This document shows, piece after piece, positions 11,301 through 19,655 of a stretch of DNA of 64,000 nt; the first letter of the stretch is position 1, and each line of letters begins with the position of its first letter. The stretch comes from Gillisia sp. Hel_I_86. GTDB lineage: Bacteria; Bacteroidota; Bacteroidia; Flavobacteriales; Flavobacteriaceae. The notes under the pieces are model-generated. The model was given only the letters and a program-made list of their open reading frames with translations, did no database searches and was not told the DNA's origin. The position numbers and the translations under genes are program-made. The DNA lies in the NCBI RefSeq assembly GCF_007827275.1, contig NZ_VISE01000001.1, forward strand, positions 2,542,001-2,606,000. Reading direction: 5' to 3'.

Positions 11301-14300
11301 TGTCTGAGTTGCAAAATGGTCTGGCATATGCAATAGTAGCTTGTGGAGTTGCCGTGATAGTTACCGGTGTCGTAATAATAATTTGAGCACAACCTACGCT
11401 GGCCGGAATTGTATACGTTACTGTATGGTTTCCAGATTGACTGCTTGAAGGAATAATTTCACCTGATGTGGCATTGATATCCAATCCTGCGGTACCCGAA
11501 AAAGTGCCATTTTGATAAGCTCCTGTTGTATTACTGAAGCTAACGGTTTTAGCAGTGGTATCAGATTGGCAAAAAGGCCCTGCATAACTAATTTCAGCAA
11601 AAGGAATATCAGAAATACTAATAGGTGTTTCAGCACTTGCTCCTTCGCAACCATTGGCGGCATCCAGAGAATAAGTAATAGTATAATTCCCGGGATTGCT
11701 TAAACTCGGATTAATACCTCCATTTGCATCTATATTCAATCCCGCCGGGGTAGAGGAATAGATGCCTCCGCTTATGATCCCAGATCCGGATAAATTTACC
11801 GATTGAGAAGCGCTCAGGGATTTACAGAATTCTGCGGCACCATAAGCAATGACCGGTGTTGGTTTTTCAGTGATAACAACTCCCGCGGTTTGAGTTATTG
11901 GAGCACATCCTGTAGAAGGTATAATGGAATAGGTTACTGTATAAGTTCCAGGGGTACTATTTGAAATATCAATTGCTCCGGTTCCGCTCGTTATACTTAA
12001 ACCTGAAGGTGCAGAATAGGTTCCCCCTTGGTAATTTCCAGTTCCCCCCAAGCTTGGTAATGTGGAAGAAGTGTTATCTAAACAAAAGGGTGTTCCCGCA
12101 TAGCTTAAAGTTATGGTAGGAAGTTCTATAATAGTAACATCTGTAGTAACCGCAACCGCATCACAACCTCCAGAAGCGGGTGTGGTATAGGATACGTTAT
12201 AAGTTCCTGCTGTACTCGATGATGGATTAATACTTCCTGTAGATGAATTGATGGATAATCCAGCCGGAGCCGAAAAAGCTCCGTTTTGATATGCCCCTGT
12301 ACCGGTTAAATTAACAGGCTGATCTGTATCTATACATTTGCTAAAAGAAGAAGATGTATAACCAATACTTGCAGTTGGAATGGGGGTAACTGTTATTGTC
12401 GCGGTTCCAGTGACACTTTTGGAACAGTCGGGAGCATCTGCATATTTTATACTAACCAGGTTATAGTCGGTATTTGCAGTAAGAGGCCCAGAGTTTATAG
12501 TTGCAGTTCCACTTGCGCCTATGCCAATAGTTTGATTGGTTCCTCCATTTTTATTGTAAGTAATCGTGGTATTGGGAGTGGCGGTAAAAGTAATATCAGA
12601 CGATGTTCCAGAACAAATTGTAGCATTTCCTGCAATTGTTGCGGTGGGGTCTGGTTTAAAGAAAATAACCATTTCGTCTATACCATTTCTGCAACTGGTG
12701 TTGCTTCCATTAGGTTTAGGTACAGTAAGTAAGAGAGTTACCTGACCCCTATCTATGTCTGCCTGAATAGGTGTGTATGTAAAGTCAAAACGTCCCTTTA
12801 CATTAGAAGGAGCCACAAAGCCAACATTATTATTTCTATCTGTTGCTTTAAATGTAGGTTTAAAAGTTGCATTGCCAAATTCTACATTTCCGCTTATTTT
12901 TATAGGAGCTAAGGATTTACAAAATGTTTTATCCTCACCCAAATCTGTGATTATAAAATTAGCTACTTCAATCCCGGTTTTTACTGATTGTCCACTTTTA
13001 CCGCAAATATTTGTTGCTTCAACAGCAATTGAAACAGTACTGGAAGAAGCATCTGTGGCATTTACTCTAACAATAATATTATTGGTGTTCATACCCGCAG
13101 TAATTTCCCAACCAGAAGGCAGGATCCAGTTATAGCTTGTTGCATTGGCGACACTGGGAACATTAAAACTTATATTGGAATAAGGTGGGCATATTTTTTC
13201 ATTATCACCTAAGCTTGTAGTTATTAATCCAGGTGTGGCAGGAATTCCAGAGGTGCTTTGTACATTGAAATTCTGTGAGGCACTACTGTCCCCACAGCTA
13301 TTTTTTGCAATTACCGAAATGTTTCCACTAGAACCCGCCGTCGCGGTGATAGAATTGCTTGTACTAGTTCCAGACCATCCATTTGGAAGTGTCCAAGTAT
13401 AAGAAGTCGCATTTGTAATGGCTGGTATACTATAAATTAAGCCTCCACTACCGGCACATATCAAGGCAGGACCTGATATCGTCCCACTCATAACTGGCGC
13501 TGGCGCTTTTACACTTACAGCAATAGTAGCTGCCGAACTGGTACCACAATCGTTTTTAGCTTTTACTGTAATGTTTCCAGATCCTGAATTGCCTGTATTA
13601 ATCGTTATAGATGAAGTAGTACTTGTTCCTGTCCACCCGTTTGGCAGTGTCCAGATGTATTCTGAAGCAGTTGCATCGTTAGTAACCGAATAGGTCTCTG
13701 AAGTATTTGGACAAACCGTGTTAGAGCCTGAAATAGCTGAAGGTGTCGCAGGAGTTCCTGGTTTTATTGTGATAGCCAAAGTTTGTTCGGTACTTGTGCC
13801 ACAATCGTTAATTGACTTTACCGTGATATTTCCGCCGGAAGTATTGCTTGTAGCATTAATAGATGTGGATGTGCTTGTTCCTGTCCAGCCATTTGGCAAT
13901 GTCCATTCATAGCTTGTGGCATTGGCAACTGCGGCGATGGAATAAGTATTGGTGGTGCCCGGGCAAATATCCACAGTTCCAGAAATTGCGATGGGTACTG
14001 CCGGCGTAGCCGGTTTTAATGAAACAGCCATGGTTTTAGCGGCACTGGTGCCACAGCTGTTTTTTGCCTTAACTGTAATATTACCATTGCCTGGGGCACC
14101 TGCTGTAACATCTATAGTATTAGTGATACTTGTTCCTGCCCAGCCATTGGGTAAGGTCCATTCATATTCGGTGGCTCCAGAGACTGTAGCAATAGAATAT
14201 GTTTCGTTAGCTCCCGGACATAAATTTGCCATTCCGGAGATCGTTTTAGGTACGTTAGGTGTGCCGTTTAGGACGTTTACTGCAGATGTTTGTGCTGCAC

Positions 14301-15123
14301 TGGTTCCGCAGTCATTTTTAGCTTTTACGCTAATTGTGCCACTACCTGTAGTGCCAGAAGTGGCATTTATAGTAGTGTTTGTGCTATTTCCAGACCAGCC
14401 CACTGGCAGTGTCCATTCATACGAAGTGGCATTTGCCACTGGTGAGATAGAATAAGTTAAAGAAGAAATGCTTGGACAAACCTCAGCTTGTCCGGAAATA
14501 ATTTCGGGGGTGGCAGGAGTTCCCGGTTTTACAGTGATACTAATTGGCGAACTAGTTGCAGTTGTTAGTGTTGCACAAGTTGCATTAGAAGTTAACTGCA
14601 CTGTTACAGATTGGCCATCGGTAAGTGCTGTAGTAGAAAATGTGTTGGAGGTGCTATTTTGAACGGTTGATCCAATTTTCCATATATATGATGGAGAAGA
14701 GCCTCCATTAATAGGAGCTGCAGTAAAAACAACATTCTCCCCTGGGCATATAGTGGTTTTTGATGCCGATATCGATACCGAGGGAGTTAACATCGGGTTC
14801 ACGGTCATTGTAAGGTTATTATTGGTGTTACATGAAGCACCATCTACAGAAGTAACTATAACTTTTATTTTATCTGAATTACCAAGAGTACTTGATGTGA
14901 ATGTATTTCCTGTCGTAGATTGGCTCGTATTGCCAATAAGCCATTCGTAAGTCCAATTTGAACCACTATTAGGTGTTGCTGTGAATGTTACAGAGGTGCC
15001 TGCACATATAGTTGTGCCCGGGGCTGCAGAAATTGAAACCGAGGTAGGGCATTGTGCCATTACTGATGTAGGTGACAGATGGGCAATTAGCAAAACAAAG
15101 AGAAATGGTAATTTTTTTCCCAT
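5383..15123 (-). CDS. Giant multidomain T9SS-secreted adhesin (3246 aa)
   Basis: An uninterrupted 3246-residue protein. A signal peptide (about 1-23, ending VMA-Q) is followed by two PKD-like modules (to about 200). Next come about six modules of about 85 residues with the motif 'YEWTLPNGW..G' and 'NDCGTS' (200-690). A second repeat family with 'YQNG.FS' and 'GLSI' follows (about 900-1340), then diverse Ig-like modules with 'WY..' and 'YWVSQ' motifs. A LamG/concanavalin-like domain starting LDFDGEDDFVDLG lies at about 2370-2540. Another beta-rich region leads to a type A T9SS sorting domain in the last 80 residues (LFDLNGKLL, EGIYILKM, RKIIMKN). It should cross the outer membrane by T9SS and be anchored or released at the surface. 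Glycan or surface adhesion is a likely but unproven role. Very long spans without a tryptophan-rich catalytic fold argue against an enzyme. Confidence 0.93.
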   Translation of the reverse strand: MGKKLPFLFVLLIAHLSPTSVMAQCPTSVSISAAPGTTICAGTSVTFTATPNSGSNWTYEWLIGNTSQSTTGNTFTSSTLGNSDKIKVIVTSVDGASCNTNNNLTMTVNPMLTPSVSISASKTTICPGENVVFTAAPINGGSSPSYIWKIGSTVQNSTSNTFSTTALTDGQSVTVQLTSNATCATLTTATSSPISITVKPGTPATPEIISGQAEVCPSISSLTYSISPVANATSYEWTLPVGWSGNSTNTTINATSGTTGSGTISVKAKNDCGTSAAQTSAVNVLNGTPNVPKTISGMANLCPGANETYSIATVSGATEYEWTLPNGWAGTSITNTIDVTAGAPGNGNITVKAKNSCGTSAAKTMAVSLKPATPAVPIAISGTVDICPGTTNTYSIAAVANATSYEWTLPNGWTGTSTSTSINATSNTSGGNITVKSINDCGTSTEQTLAITIKPGTPATPSAISGSNTVCPNTSETYSVTNDATASEYIWTLPNGWTGTSTTSSITINTGNSGSGNITVKAKNDCGTSSAATIAVSVKAPAPVMSGTISGPALICAGSGGLIYSIPAITNATSYTWTLPNGWSGTSTSNSITATAGSSGNISVIAKNSCGDSSASQNFNVQSTSGIPATPGLITTSLGDNEKICPPYSNISFNVPSVANATSYNWILPSGWEITAGMNTNNIIVRVNATDASSSTVSIAVEATNICGKSGQSVKTGIEVANFIITDLGEDKTFCKSLAPIKISGNVEFGNATFKPTFKATDRNNNVGFVAPSNVKGRFDFTYTPIQADIDRGQVTLLLTVPKPNGSNTSCRNGIDEMVIFFKPDPTATIAGNATICSGTSSDITFTATPNTTITYNKNGGTNQTIGIGASGTATINSGPLTANTDYNLVSIKYADAPDCSKSVTGTATITVTPIPTASIGYTSSSFSKCIDTDQPVNLTGTGAYQNGAFSAPAGLSINSSTGSINPSSSTAGTYNVSYTTPASGGCDAVAVTTDVTIIELPTITLSYAGTPFCLDNTSSTLPSLGGTGNYQGGTYSAPSGLSITSGTGAIDISNSTPGTYTVTYSIIPSTGCAPITQTAGVVITEKPTPVIAYGAAEFCKSLSASQSVNLSGSGIISGGIYSSTPAGLNIDANGGINPSLSNPGNYTITYSLDAANGCEGASAETPISISDIPFAEISYAGPFCQSDTTAKTVSFSNTTGAYQNGTFSGTAGLDINATSGEIIPSSSQSGNHTVTYTIPASVGCAQIIITTPVTITATPQATIAYARPFCNSDTNTYTVTFSNTAGAYQNGVFSGTSGLSIASDGAITPSTSSAGPHTVTYTIPTENGCQEVVSTTDIEIFEKVLITTQPSNLGICSTQPASFSVVASGDNLTYQWFKDNAAISGATSASFNLNNATSTNAGDYHVVVSGSNSCSSDTSDTVTLNVDEEIIIIKPAEDETFCENDVTEITFEYIAHANGAPLTFEWIKVNNVITAGGNYTMTTSGPTGVTGEYSGKLIISNLTVADNGAYAVKIKGPDYFTCPDATSKSFTLSIKDQPDAPETTDISYCQGDVASALTATGTNLKWYATETGDDLITGTPTPSTTTVGTTSYWVSQSPLTCESPRAKLVVTINEKPAIPATTAALSFCLNEAVTTPLEAEGDAGNTINWYDAVDASTPLASAPVPNTSTDVTTYYWVSQTKDECESDRVQVTITINPLPILTADAANSIICSGSSTTLDAEGATSYLWTVDGTAIEAAESTKPSPTVSPTVTTTYLVTGTSDQGCTSTAEVTIEVEEKSVGGSIAGTTTVCTGTNSGTLSLSGHLGDVMEWQSSTNGTDWTSISNTSTTLNYSNLTETTEYIALVKNGTVCEPATSLSAVITIDQLPVGGELNFAGGLGNVYSLCDNATAGNNVPIELTGYIGTIIDWELSSTAGATWTSVNGTPHTSTTYNGYSNLTATTLFRAIIGNGVCGNVYSDLAIISIIPSNIKPSPVTASPTIVCLGEPVTLASDTGYGTIGNINDKGDFNSANSMTNNGWRVRRYGSTVDLDFPASGDNLRPDKWVNTNDHPFYTRTLSNVTPFQEYNQRYDSRDKKFAIVSGNNPSTMETPVFNTFAMDDLSLTYDQAYHLVNPEDRILVDISIDGGNTYNTILKEITGPSTSGNYDKFGIVNTPENQVKLDLSDYIGQTNLRIRFTYLGTIAGSIWAIDNIQVPDEPNKVTLEWRDNTLSDPGELIGTTDTVTWIPKYIGENIFEVTTFILTDDAGNGCTAQGNSETISVYAFDPYTSVATAETVGCGTKSININATITGLNQGEITAFPDGDDSTVKWEVISGPAGGTFVDMTSANTVFTPAVPGEYTLRWEIAKDTDSPCTPIHTDITFTIEDCTTLDFDGEDDFVDLGTDYTGTYSIEAWFRPEATTGTIISKRDENNGNGFDLGLNNGKIVFSWNAGVLTSPQNITANNRWYHAAVSFNGSNAELFIDGISVASHTGGAYLNGTASMIIGAKHDPAAPLTNKGNFSGWIEEVRIWNTVLTEKQIRFMMNQRLYNNGAQMGVEIPMDVPEGLTFNNLAGYYRLIATDILTGGLTADLASTAINGVLHNMETLQENTAPLPYTSRVDGQTWGTDDTWTYFDVWDAPNSNGVDGTPIEWNIVRTSHDIKSGGKDITILGLLSDTAGKMLSIADPGGAQDETNNGQFIRVTHYLLLDGNMDLVGESQLLQDEGSLLAEASAGYLERDQQGTLSSFNYNYWTAPVSTRGAANNSGFTVRNIMWDGTDSNNPKAINYQPGYPAADGAKTNPITKSDYWIFKFANKLTNDYDSWQHIGSTGFLKAGEGHTMKGASGVDGIAAIPQKQNYVYRGKPNNGDITLTIDKERNYLIGNPYPSALDATEFILDNLNSSTVSGARNNKNVFNGVIYFWDHFSGATHILREYIGGYATLNLIGGAPAISNDERVNANNAVGTKTPEQFIPVSQGFFVNTGTDESLSGGEVFTLDGGAITFKNSQRVFARESSGNSIFLRPENITKTGKEEIKSIIPKIRISFKSPKGYNRQLLVGADPNTTNGFDIGYDAPMIEYNLEDMYWLQGGNFLVIQGVPDFGKDQVLPLGVRIDQSGEFKIKIDTLENINENQTIYLRDIILDTIHDMRSEPYVSTSEAGEITNRFELIFYKESKQDPIIEDPVLIDDLTDISLLHSYTENEMMVLNPKELRISAIYLFDLNGKLLSVFDDVPCEKEIILKVANFSEGIYILKMHTDNEIVTRKIIMKN
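11230..14450 (-). repeat. Two sets of about 255-bp coding repeats within the adhesin
   Basis: Landmarks for the 'LPNGW' module recur at about 13379, 13638, 13889, 14143 and 14398, a period of about 255 bp. Landmarks for the 'YQNG.FS' module recur at about 11240, 11490, 11750, 12019 and 12270, a similar period. Unlike the HYR array, the units have diverged considerably at DNA level, so these expansions are older. Confidence 0.7.
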
Positions 15124-15431
15124 AGCCGTTTTTATTTAGAGCAAACTAAATTACGTGGGGGAATTCGAGTGATAATTTATATGGGGTATTCGGGTAATTA
15201 TTAATAAAGTAGAACAAAACTTTGGGAGAGTTTTGTGAAGTATCAGATTGGAATGTTGGGAGTTAACAATCTAAATTACATTTTTACATCTAATTTTTAA
15301 TAACTATTCGGTGAAATGGAATAATAATCGTTAAAAAATCAATTTATTTATTAATTTGTTATAATAAAATAGCTATTAGCCTACATTGGCAATAAATATC
15401 TAAATAAGTAATTTTTCATTAAAATAAATAA

Positions 15432-15463
15432 GAAAGCCGCAAATTTAAAATTCACGGCTTTCA
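15432..15463 (-). terminator. Hairpin downstream of pruA
   Basis: GAAAGCCG and CGGCTTTC form an 8-bp stem around an A/T-rich loop. It lies beyond the pruA stop on the minus strand. The following U-tract is weak, so factor-independent termination is only possible. Confidence 0.4.
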
Positions 15464-15470
15464 ATATTCA

Positions 15471-15563
15471 ATAATCTCGGGACGGGTCAACGAGGTATGA
15501 ATTGGAAAATTACTTTAAAAAATTTAAAGCAAGCTTCAAGGTATTAAACCCTCGATGAGGGAT
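15471..15563 (-). repeat. Dispersed intergenic repeat (family A, copy 1)
   Basis: It shares ordered blocks with 18055-18150, 49061-49161 and 55260-55355: AATCTCGGG, an ACGAGGTATGAAT block, an A/T centre, a GCAAGC block and ATTAAACCCTC. It ends in the palindrome CCCTCGATGAGGG, which lies 15 bp from the pruA stop codon. Confidence 0.65.
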
Positions 15564-15577
15564 TATTTATTTAACGT

Positions 15578-17206
15578 TTACTCTCCCAAAAACGGATATC
15601 TGTAGTCTGTTGGTGTTACAAAGGTTTCTTTGATCAAACGTGGCGAGATCCATCTTAATAAATTGAGCTTGGAACCTGCTTTGTCGTTGGTTCCACTTGC
15701 CCTGGCTCCTCCAAAGGGTTGTTGTCCTACAACGGCCCCGGTTGGTTTATCATTTATATAAAAATTACCTGCGGCATTTTGCAAAGCTTGTGTTGCTTGT
15801 GCTGCTGCATATCTATCTCCGGAAAGAACAGCACCAGTTAATGCATAAATGCTGGTTTCATCAACCAACTTTAAGGTTTCTTCCCACTTGTTGTCATTAT
15901 ATATATAAATCGTAATTACAGGTCCAAATAATTCAGTTTCCATAGTAGGATATTTAGGATCTGTGGTAAGGATAACTGTTGGTTCAATGAACCATCCTTC
16001 AGACTTATCATAATTTCCACCTACAACGATCTCCGCATTTTTGTCCTTTTTCGCTTGGTCTATATACTTCGCCAATTTATTAAAAGAACCTTCATGGATC
16101 ACAGCAGTGATAAAATTGCTCATATCTTCTGGAGAACCCATTTTAAATGAATTCACATCTTCAACTAAATATTTCTTTACATCTGCCCAAAGGCTTTTTG
16201 GAATGTAAGCCCTGGATGCCGCGCTACATTTCTGACCTTGAAATTCAAAAGCCCCTCTAGCAATAGCGGTGGAAACTTGTTTTGGATTTGCAGAAGGATG
16301 TGCAAGGATAAAATCTTTTCCTCCTGTTTCCCCAACAATTCTAGGGTAGGTTTTGTAGGTATCTATATTGGCACCTATTTTGCCCCAAATTCCTTTGAAA
16401 ACACTTGTGCTTCCCGTAAAATGGATTCCGGCAAAATCTGGACTTGCCAATACGGTATCGGTGATCATGACCGGATCTCCCATCACCATATTTATTACCC
16501 CGGCTGGTACGCCTGCTTCCTGGAAAACTTCCATGATAACCTGTGCAGAAAACACTTGGCTGTCACTAGGCTTCCAAACCACGGTATTCCCCATTAATGC
16601 AGCACTTGCGGGAAGGTTTCCGGCAATAGCCGTAAAATTGAAAGGTGTAATTGCATATACAAAGCCTTCCAATGGGCGATATTCTAACCTGTTCCAAACC
16701 CCTGGAGAAGATTCCGGCTGCTCTTCATAAATTTGAGCCATATACTCTACGTTGAATTTCAAGAAATCTATCAATTCACAAGCCGCATCAATTTCAGCTT
16801 GAAAAATGGTTTTGGATTGCGCAATCATCGTAGCGGCATTTATCCTTGCTCTATAAGGTCCAGCGATAAGATCGGCTGCTTTTAAAAATACCGCGGCTCT
16901 TTGTTCCCATGGAAGTTCTGCCCAAGCGGTTCTTGCTTCCAATGCAGTGGAAATAGCTTGTTCTATATGTTTTTTCTTGGCTATATGAAATTGCCCAAGA
17001 TCGTGTTTATGATTATGTGGAGGATGCATGCTCATAGTATCTCCAGTGCGTACCTCTTTAGAACCTATGTACAATGGAACGTCCATTTTTTCGTTGTACA
17101 TGTCTTTATAAGTAAGCAACACTTCCTCTCTTTCAGGCGATCCCGGAGCATAAGACTTAATAGGCTCATTAATAGCAGTCGGAACTTGAAAAAATCCTTT
17201 TCCCAT
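15578..17206 (-). CDS. pruA: L-glutamate gamma-semialdehyde dehydrogenase (1-pyrroline-5-carboxylate dehydrogenase)
   Basis: This 542-residue aldehyde dehydrogenase oxidises glutamate semialdehyde, in equilibrium with pyrroline-5-carboxylate, to glutamate with NAD+. It is the second step of proline breakdown. Visible features are the Rossmann segment with 'HFTGSTSVF', the glutamate motif 'VGETGGKDF' and the catalytic cysteine C327 in GQKCSAASR. 'KPTGAVVGQQPFGGARASGTNDK' is a C-terminal signature of the monofunctional P5CDH group. The length matches that family. It is monocistronic here, and the proline dehydrogenase partner is not in the window. A TATATTTA box lies upstream on the minus strand. 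Confidence 0.95.
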   Translation of the reverse strand: MGKGFFQVPTAINEPIKSYAPGSPEREEVLLTYKDMYNEKMDVPLYIGSKEVRTGDTMSMHPPHNHKHDLGQFHIAKKKHIEQAISTALEARTAWAELPWEQRAAVFLKAADLIAGPYRARINAATMIAQSKTIFQAEIDAACELIDFLKFNVEYMAQIYEEQPESSPGVWNRLEYRPLEGFVYAITPFNFTAIAGNLPASAALMGNTVVWKPSDSQVFSAQVIMEVFQEAGVPAGVINMVMGDPVMITDTVLASPDFAGIHFTGSTSVFKGIWGKIGANIDTYKTYPRIVGETGGKDFILAHPSANPKQVSTAIARGAFEFQGQKCSAASRAYIPKSLWADVKKYLVEDVNSFKMGSPEDMSNFITAVIHEGSFNKLAKYIDQAKKDKNAEIVVGGNYDKSEGWFIEPTVILTTDPKYPTMETELFGPVITIYIYNDNKWEETLKLVDETSIYALTGAVLSGDRYAAAQATQALQNAAGNFYINDKPTGAVVGQQPFGGARASGTNDKAGSKLNLLRWISPRLIKETFVTPTDYRYPFLGE

Positions 17207-17347
17207 AATTATTTTTTAGATGTTTCTATTCAATTTTAAGGTCGTAAATATAAAAAAAATTAACCGGGATACCTTGGGTTTCAGTTAGAGAAGTTCGACT
17301 AAAAATTAGGTAAAGAAATTGTAAATTAGCAAGCATATCTTAAGCCT

Positions 17348-18055
17348 ATGTGTACGGTAACTTTACTTCCTGTTTCAGCTAAAAAAAACGGATTCATTCT
17401 CACATCCAATAGGGATGAGGCAGCAGAAAGGGAGGCGCTTCCTCCAGGTTTTTATGCTGAAAATGGGATAAAAATGCTCTATCCAAAGGATAAATTTGCT
17501 GGTGGAACCTGGATTGGTATAAGTGAACGAAAACGGTTGATCTGTTTATTGAACGGAGAGTTTAAGCCGCATATTAGGGAAGCTGGTTATAGATTGAGCA
17601 GGGGTGTGGTAGTGAAAGATCTTTTAGCGGCAATTGCTATGGATGATGCGGTTAAATATTACGACTTCAATAATATTGAACCTTTTACAATTGTTGCGGT
17701 AGATTGGAATGCTGGCCTACGTTTTTTGGAACTTGTTTGGGATGGTAAGGAAAAGCACTTTAATGACCTGGATTTAAAACCTTACATTTGGTCTTCTTCT
17801 CCTTTATATTCTTCGGAAATGAAAAAAATGAGAGAAACATGGTTTCAAGCTTTTCAGAAAGAAAATATTCTTGATGCAGATGCCCTCTGGAATTTCCATA
17901 TTTCAGCAGGAATTGGAGATCCAGATATAGATGCAATAATGGATAGGGGATATGTAAAAACCCAAAACATCACTCAAATTGAAGGGGCTCAGGATGTAAT
18001 AGGTATGCGGTTTATGGATTTAAAGGATAGGAATAAAATTGAAATTGAATTTTAA
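17348..18055 (+). CDS. NRDE/TANGO2 family protein
   Basis: This 235-residue protein starts with MCTVT. The conserved N-terminal cysteine at position 2 and the 'TSNRDEAAER' motif at about 23-32 define the NRDE (TANGO2-like) family, an Ntn-hydrolase-like fold. 'GGTWIGISER' and 'CLLNG' fit the family core. The biochemical function of bacterial members is not settled. In eukaryotes TANGO2 is tied to haem and lipid homeostasis. It is transcribed divergently from pruA, with 141 bp between the starts, and converges on apaG with a repeat filling the spacer. Confidence 0.88.
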   Translation: MCTVTLLPVSAKKNGFILTSNRDEAAEREALPPGFYAENGIKMLYPKDKFAGGTWIGISERKRLICLLNGEFKPHIREAGYRLSRGVVVKDLLAAIAMDDAVKYYDFNNIEPFTIVAVDWNAGLRFLELVWDGKEKHFNDLDLKPYIWSSSPLYSSEMKKMRETWFQAFQKENILDADALWNFHISAGIGDPDIDAIMDRGYVKTQNITQIEGAQDVIGMRFMDLKDRNKIEIEF

Positions 18056-18147
18056 ATCAAGAACCCTAGAGCAAGCGGGTTGAATAAAAACTGAAATACT
18101 TTTTGAAAATTCGAATTAAGCTCCTGGGAAATAAACCCTCGATTAAT
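18055..18147 (-). repeat. Dispersed intergenic repeat (family A, copy 2)
   Basis: The entire 92-bp gap between the convergent stops of the NRDE gene and apaG is made of this element. It reads AATCAAGAACC, a GCAAGCGGGTTGAAT block, AAAATTCGA, then AAATAAACCCTCGAT. The terminal CCCTC palindrome has partly decayed. Confidence 0.65.
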
Positions 18148-18534
18148 TTAATTCAAAGCAAAAGGTGCACTTAGTTTAAAGGCGGGTATTGCGACCTTGA
18201 ATTTTTTTGATGTCGAAAAATTGATCATATCGTAATGACCACTCATAGAACCAAATGGTGCAGAAAGTAGGCATCCACTGCTATACGTGTGAGTCTCGCC
18301 AGGCTTTAAAATCGGTTTTTTTCCAATAACTCCTTCCCCTTGTACTATTTCGGTATCCTTAAGTGCATCCTTGATGTTCCAGAACCTAGAGGTTAATTGT
18401 ACCGAATCCTTACTCTGATTTTCAATAGTTACCCGATAACCAAAGGCAAAGTGGATCTTATAGTTTTTATAAAATGTGCCTTCGAAATTGGTTTCAACGG
18501 AAATTTTAATTCCAGATGTAACTTTTTGAACCAT
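18148..18534 (-). CDS. apaG: ApaG domain protein
   Basis: A compact 128-residue protein of the usual ApaG length, a fibronectin-III-like beta sandwich. Supporting segments are 'YRVTIENQSKDSVQLTSRFW', the glycine-rich 'VQGEGVIGKKPILKPGETHTYSSGC' and 'SGHYDM'. ApaG is linked to Co2+/Mg2+ homeostasis in enteric bacteria and binds nucleotides in structural work; its role here is unknown. It starts 2 bp after the stop of the DUF3667 gene, so it is the last gene of a three-gene minus-strand unit. Confidence 0.93.
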   Translation of the reverse strand: MVQKVTSGIKISVETNFEGTFYKNYKIHFAFGYRVTIENQSKDSVQLTSRFWNIKDALKDTEIVQGEGVIGKKPILKPGETHTYSSGCLLSAPFGSMSGHYDMINFSTSKKFKVAIPAFKLSAPFALN

Positions 18535-18536
18535 AA

Positions 18537-19631
18537 TTATCTAATTGCAAAAAAGGTAAGCGCAGAAATAATTGCTGCAATTACTGCTAATGTAAGAAAT
18601 ATAAAATTTAGAGCCATAAATTTAACAATAGTTACAAACCTTCCTTCTTTATAGAAATTCCGAAGCGCTTTATATAGATAGAAAAGGAACAATAAAAGCA
18701 CTATCGCGGTAAATACATTGGTCTTAAAAATAAGGTCTACTATTAAACCAATTAGTACAAACACAAAAAAGGTGCTCTGTACATGGAAGGTAAAGACCAG
18801 ATGTTCCATATAATTAATTGGTTTATAGAAATAAAAAAGCCAAATAATTAGTGCAAAAACGGGTAAGTAGAAAAATATAATAAATGGGGACTTACTTATT
18901 AAATAATCGAAAAATATTCTCGGGTTATTTTTTATGATTTGAGTATCTACCGCCTTTCTATATAGGTAGCGATTCCAGAATTTATTGATGTGCTCCAGAC
19001 TATCCAAAGCTTCTAACGGCTCTATAATCTTTGTTTGTTCATAAAACACAGTGTAGAGATCTATTTGCTTTGTGCTGGAATTTATAAAATTTAGACTGTC
19101 TAATTGTTTTTGAGAAATATAATGGTCTTGATAATTCTTAATTTCTTTAGTTGCTGAATTATTAATTATAGAATCCAGATCATAACCGTTGGCAAGTGGT
19201 GTGCCTTCAAGATTCTTTAAAATTTCCTTTCTATCTTTTTCTGGAATTTGCTCTATCTGTTGTTTTATAGCCTCCTCGCTTGGAGCTCTAAAATCAAATG
19301 AATTATTAGTTAAGCTAAAAACAATAAAGAAAATAATAGAGATGCTTAAAAAGAATCGAAACGGATTGGCATACCGGGTGCGCATACCGCTAATATAGTC
19401 TCTGCTAATCTTTCCGGGACGGAAGATAAGCGTACTTAAAGTCCTTCTCATTCTGGAATCGTAAGAGAAAATTCCAGCGAAGAATTCCAAGAAAAAGTCA
19501 TTGAAAGACAACTTTTTGGTGCTGTTTAGTTGGCCGCAGTTCGTACAGTATTTGTCGCTTATGTCCAGTGGATGGCCACAATTCAAACAAATAAGGCCGC
19601 GGTATTTAGTTAAGGAGCGTTCGCTCTTCAT
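18537..19631 (-). CDS. DUF3667 membrane protein with zinc ribbon
   Basis: A 364-residue protein. A zinc ribbon (CLNCGH at about 16-21 and CTNCGQ at about 29-34) is followed by the DUF3667 signature 'DSRMRRTLSTLIFRPGKI' and a transmembrane helix at about 95-112. A long polar loop of about 130 residues is predicted outside the membrane. At least three more helices lie in the C-terminal third (about 245-360). DUF3667 proteins are common in Bacteroidota and functionally uncharacterised. The gene sits 24 bp downstream of the T9SS-plug gene and directly upstream of apaG. Confidence 0.87.
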   Translation of the reverse strand: MKSERSLTKYRGLICLNCGHPLDISDKYCTNCGQLNSTKKLSFNDFFLEFFAGIFSYDSRMRRTLSTLIFRPGKISRDYISGMRTRYANPFRFFLSISIIFFIVFSLTNNSFDFRAPSEEAIKQQIEQIPEKDRKEILKNLEGTPLANGYDLDSIINNSATKEIKNYQDHYISQKQLDSLNFINSSTKQIDLYTVFYEQTKIIEPLEALDSLEHINKFWNRYLYRKAVDTQIIKNNPRIFFDYLISKSPFIIFFYLPVFALIIWLFYFYKPINYMEHLVFTFHVQSTFFVFVLIGLIVDLIFKTNVFTAIVLLLFLFYLYKALRNFYKEGRFVTIVKFMALNFIFLTLAVIAAIISALTFFAIR

Positions 19632-19655
19632 AAGCTAAATAATTTTGAAAATTGG

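Larger units (their letters stand above)
15124..15577. other. Intergenic spacer with hairpin and dispersed repeat
   Basis: This 454-bp A/T-rich spacer separates pruA from the adhesin. It holds the adhesin's upstream region, a hairpin at 15432-15463 and a family A repeat at 15471-15563. No open frame worth calling was found. Confidence 0.6.

Noticed and set aside
13949-14455. 168-residue plus-strand frame inside the adhesin
   Set aside because: Antisense shadow of the repeated PKD-like modules.
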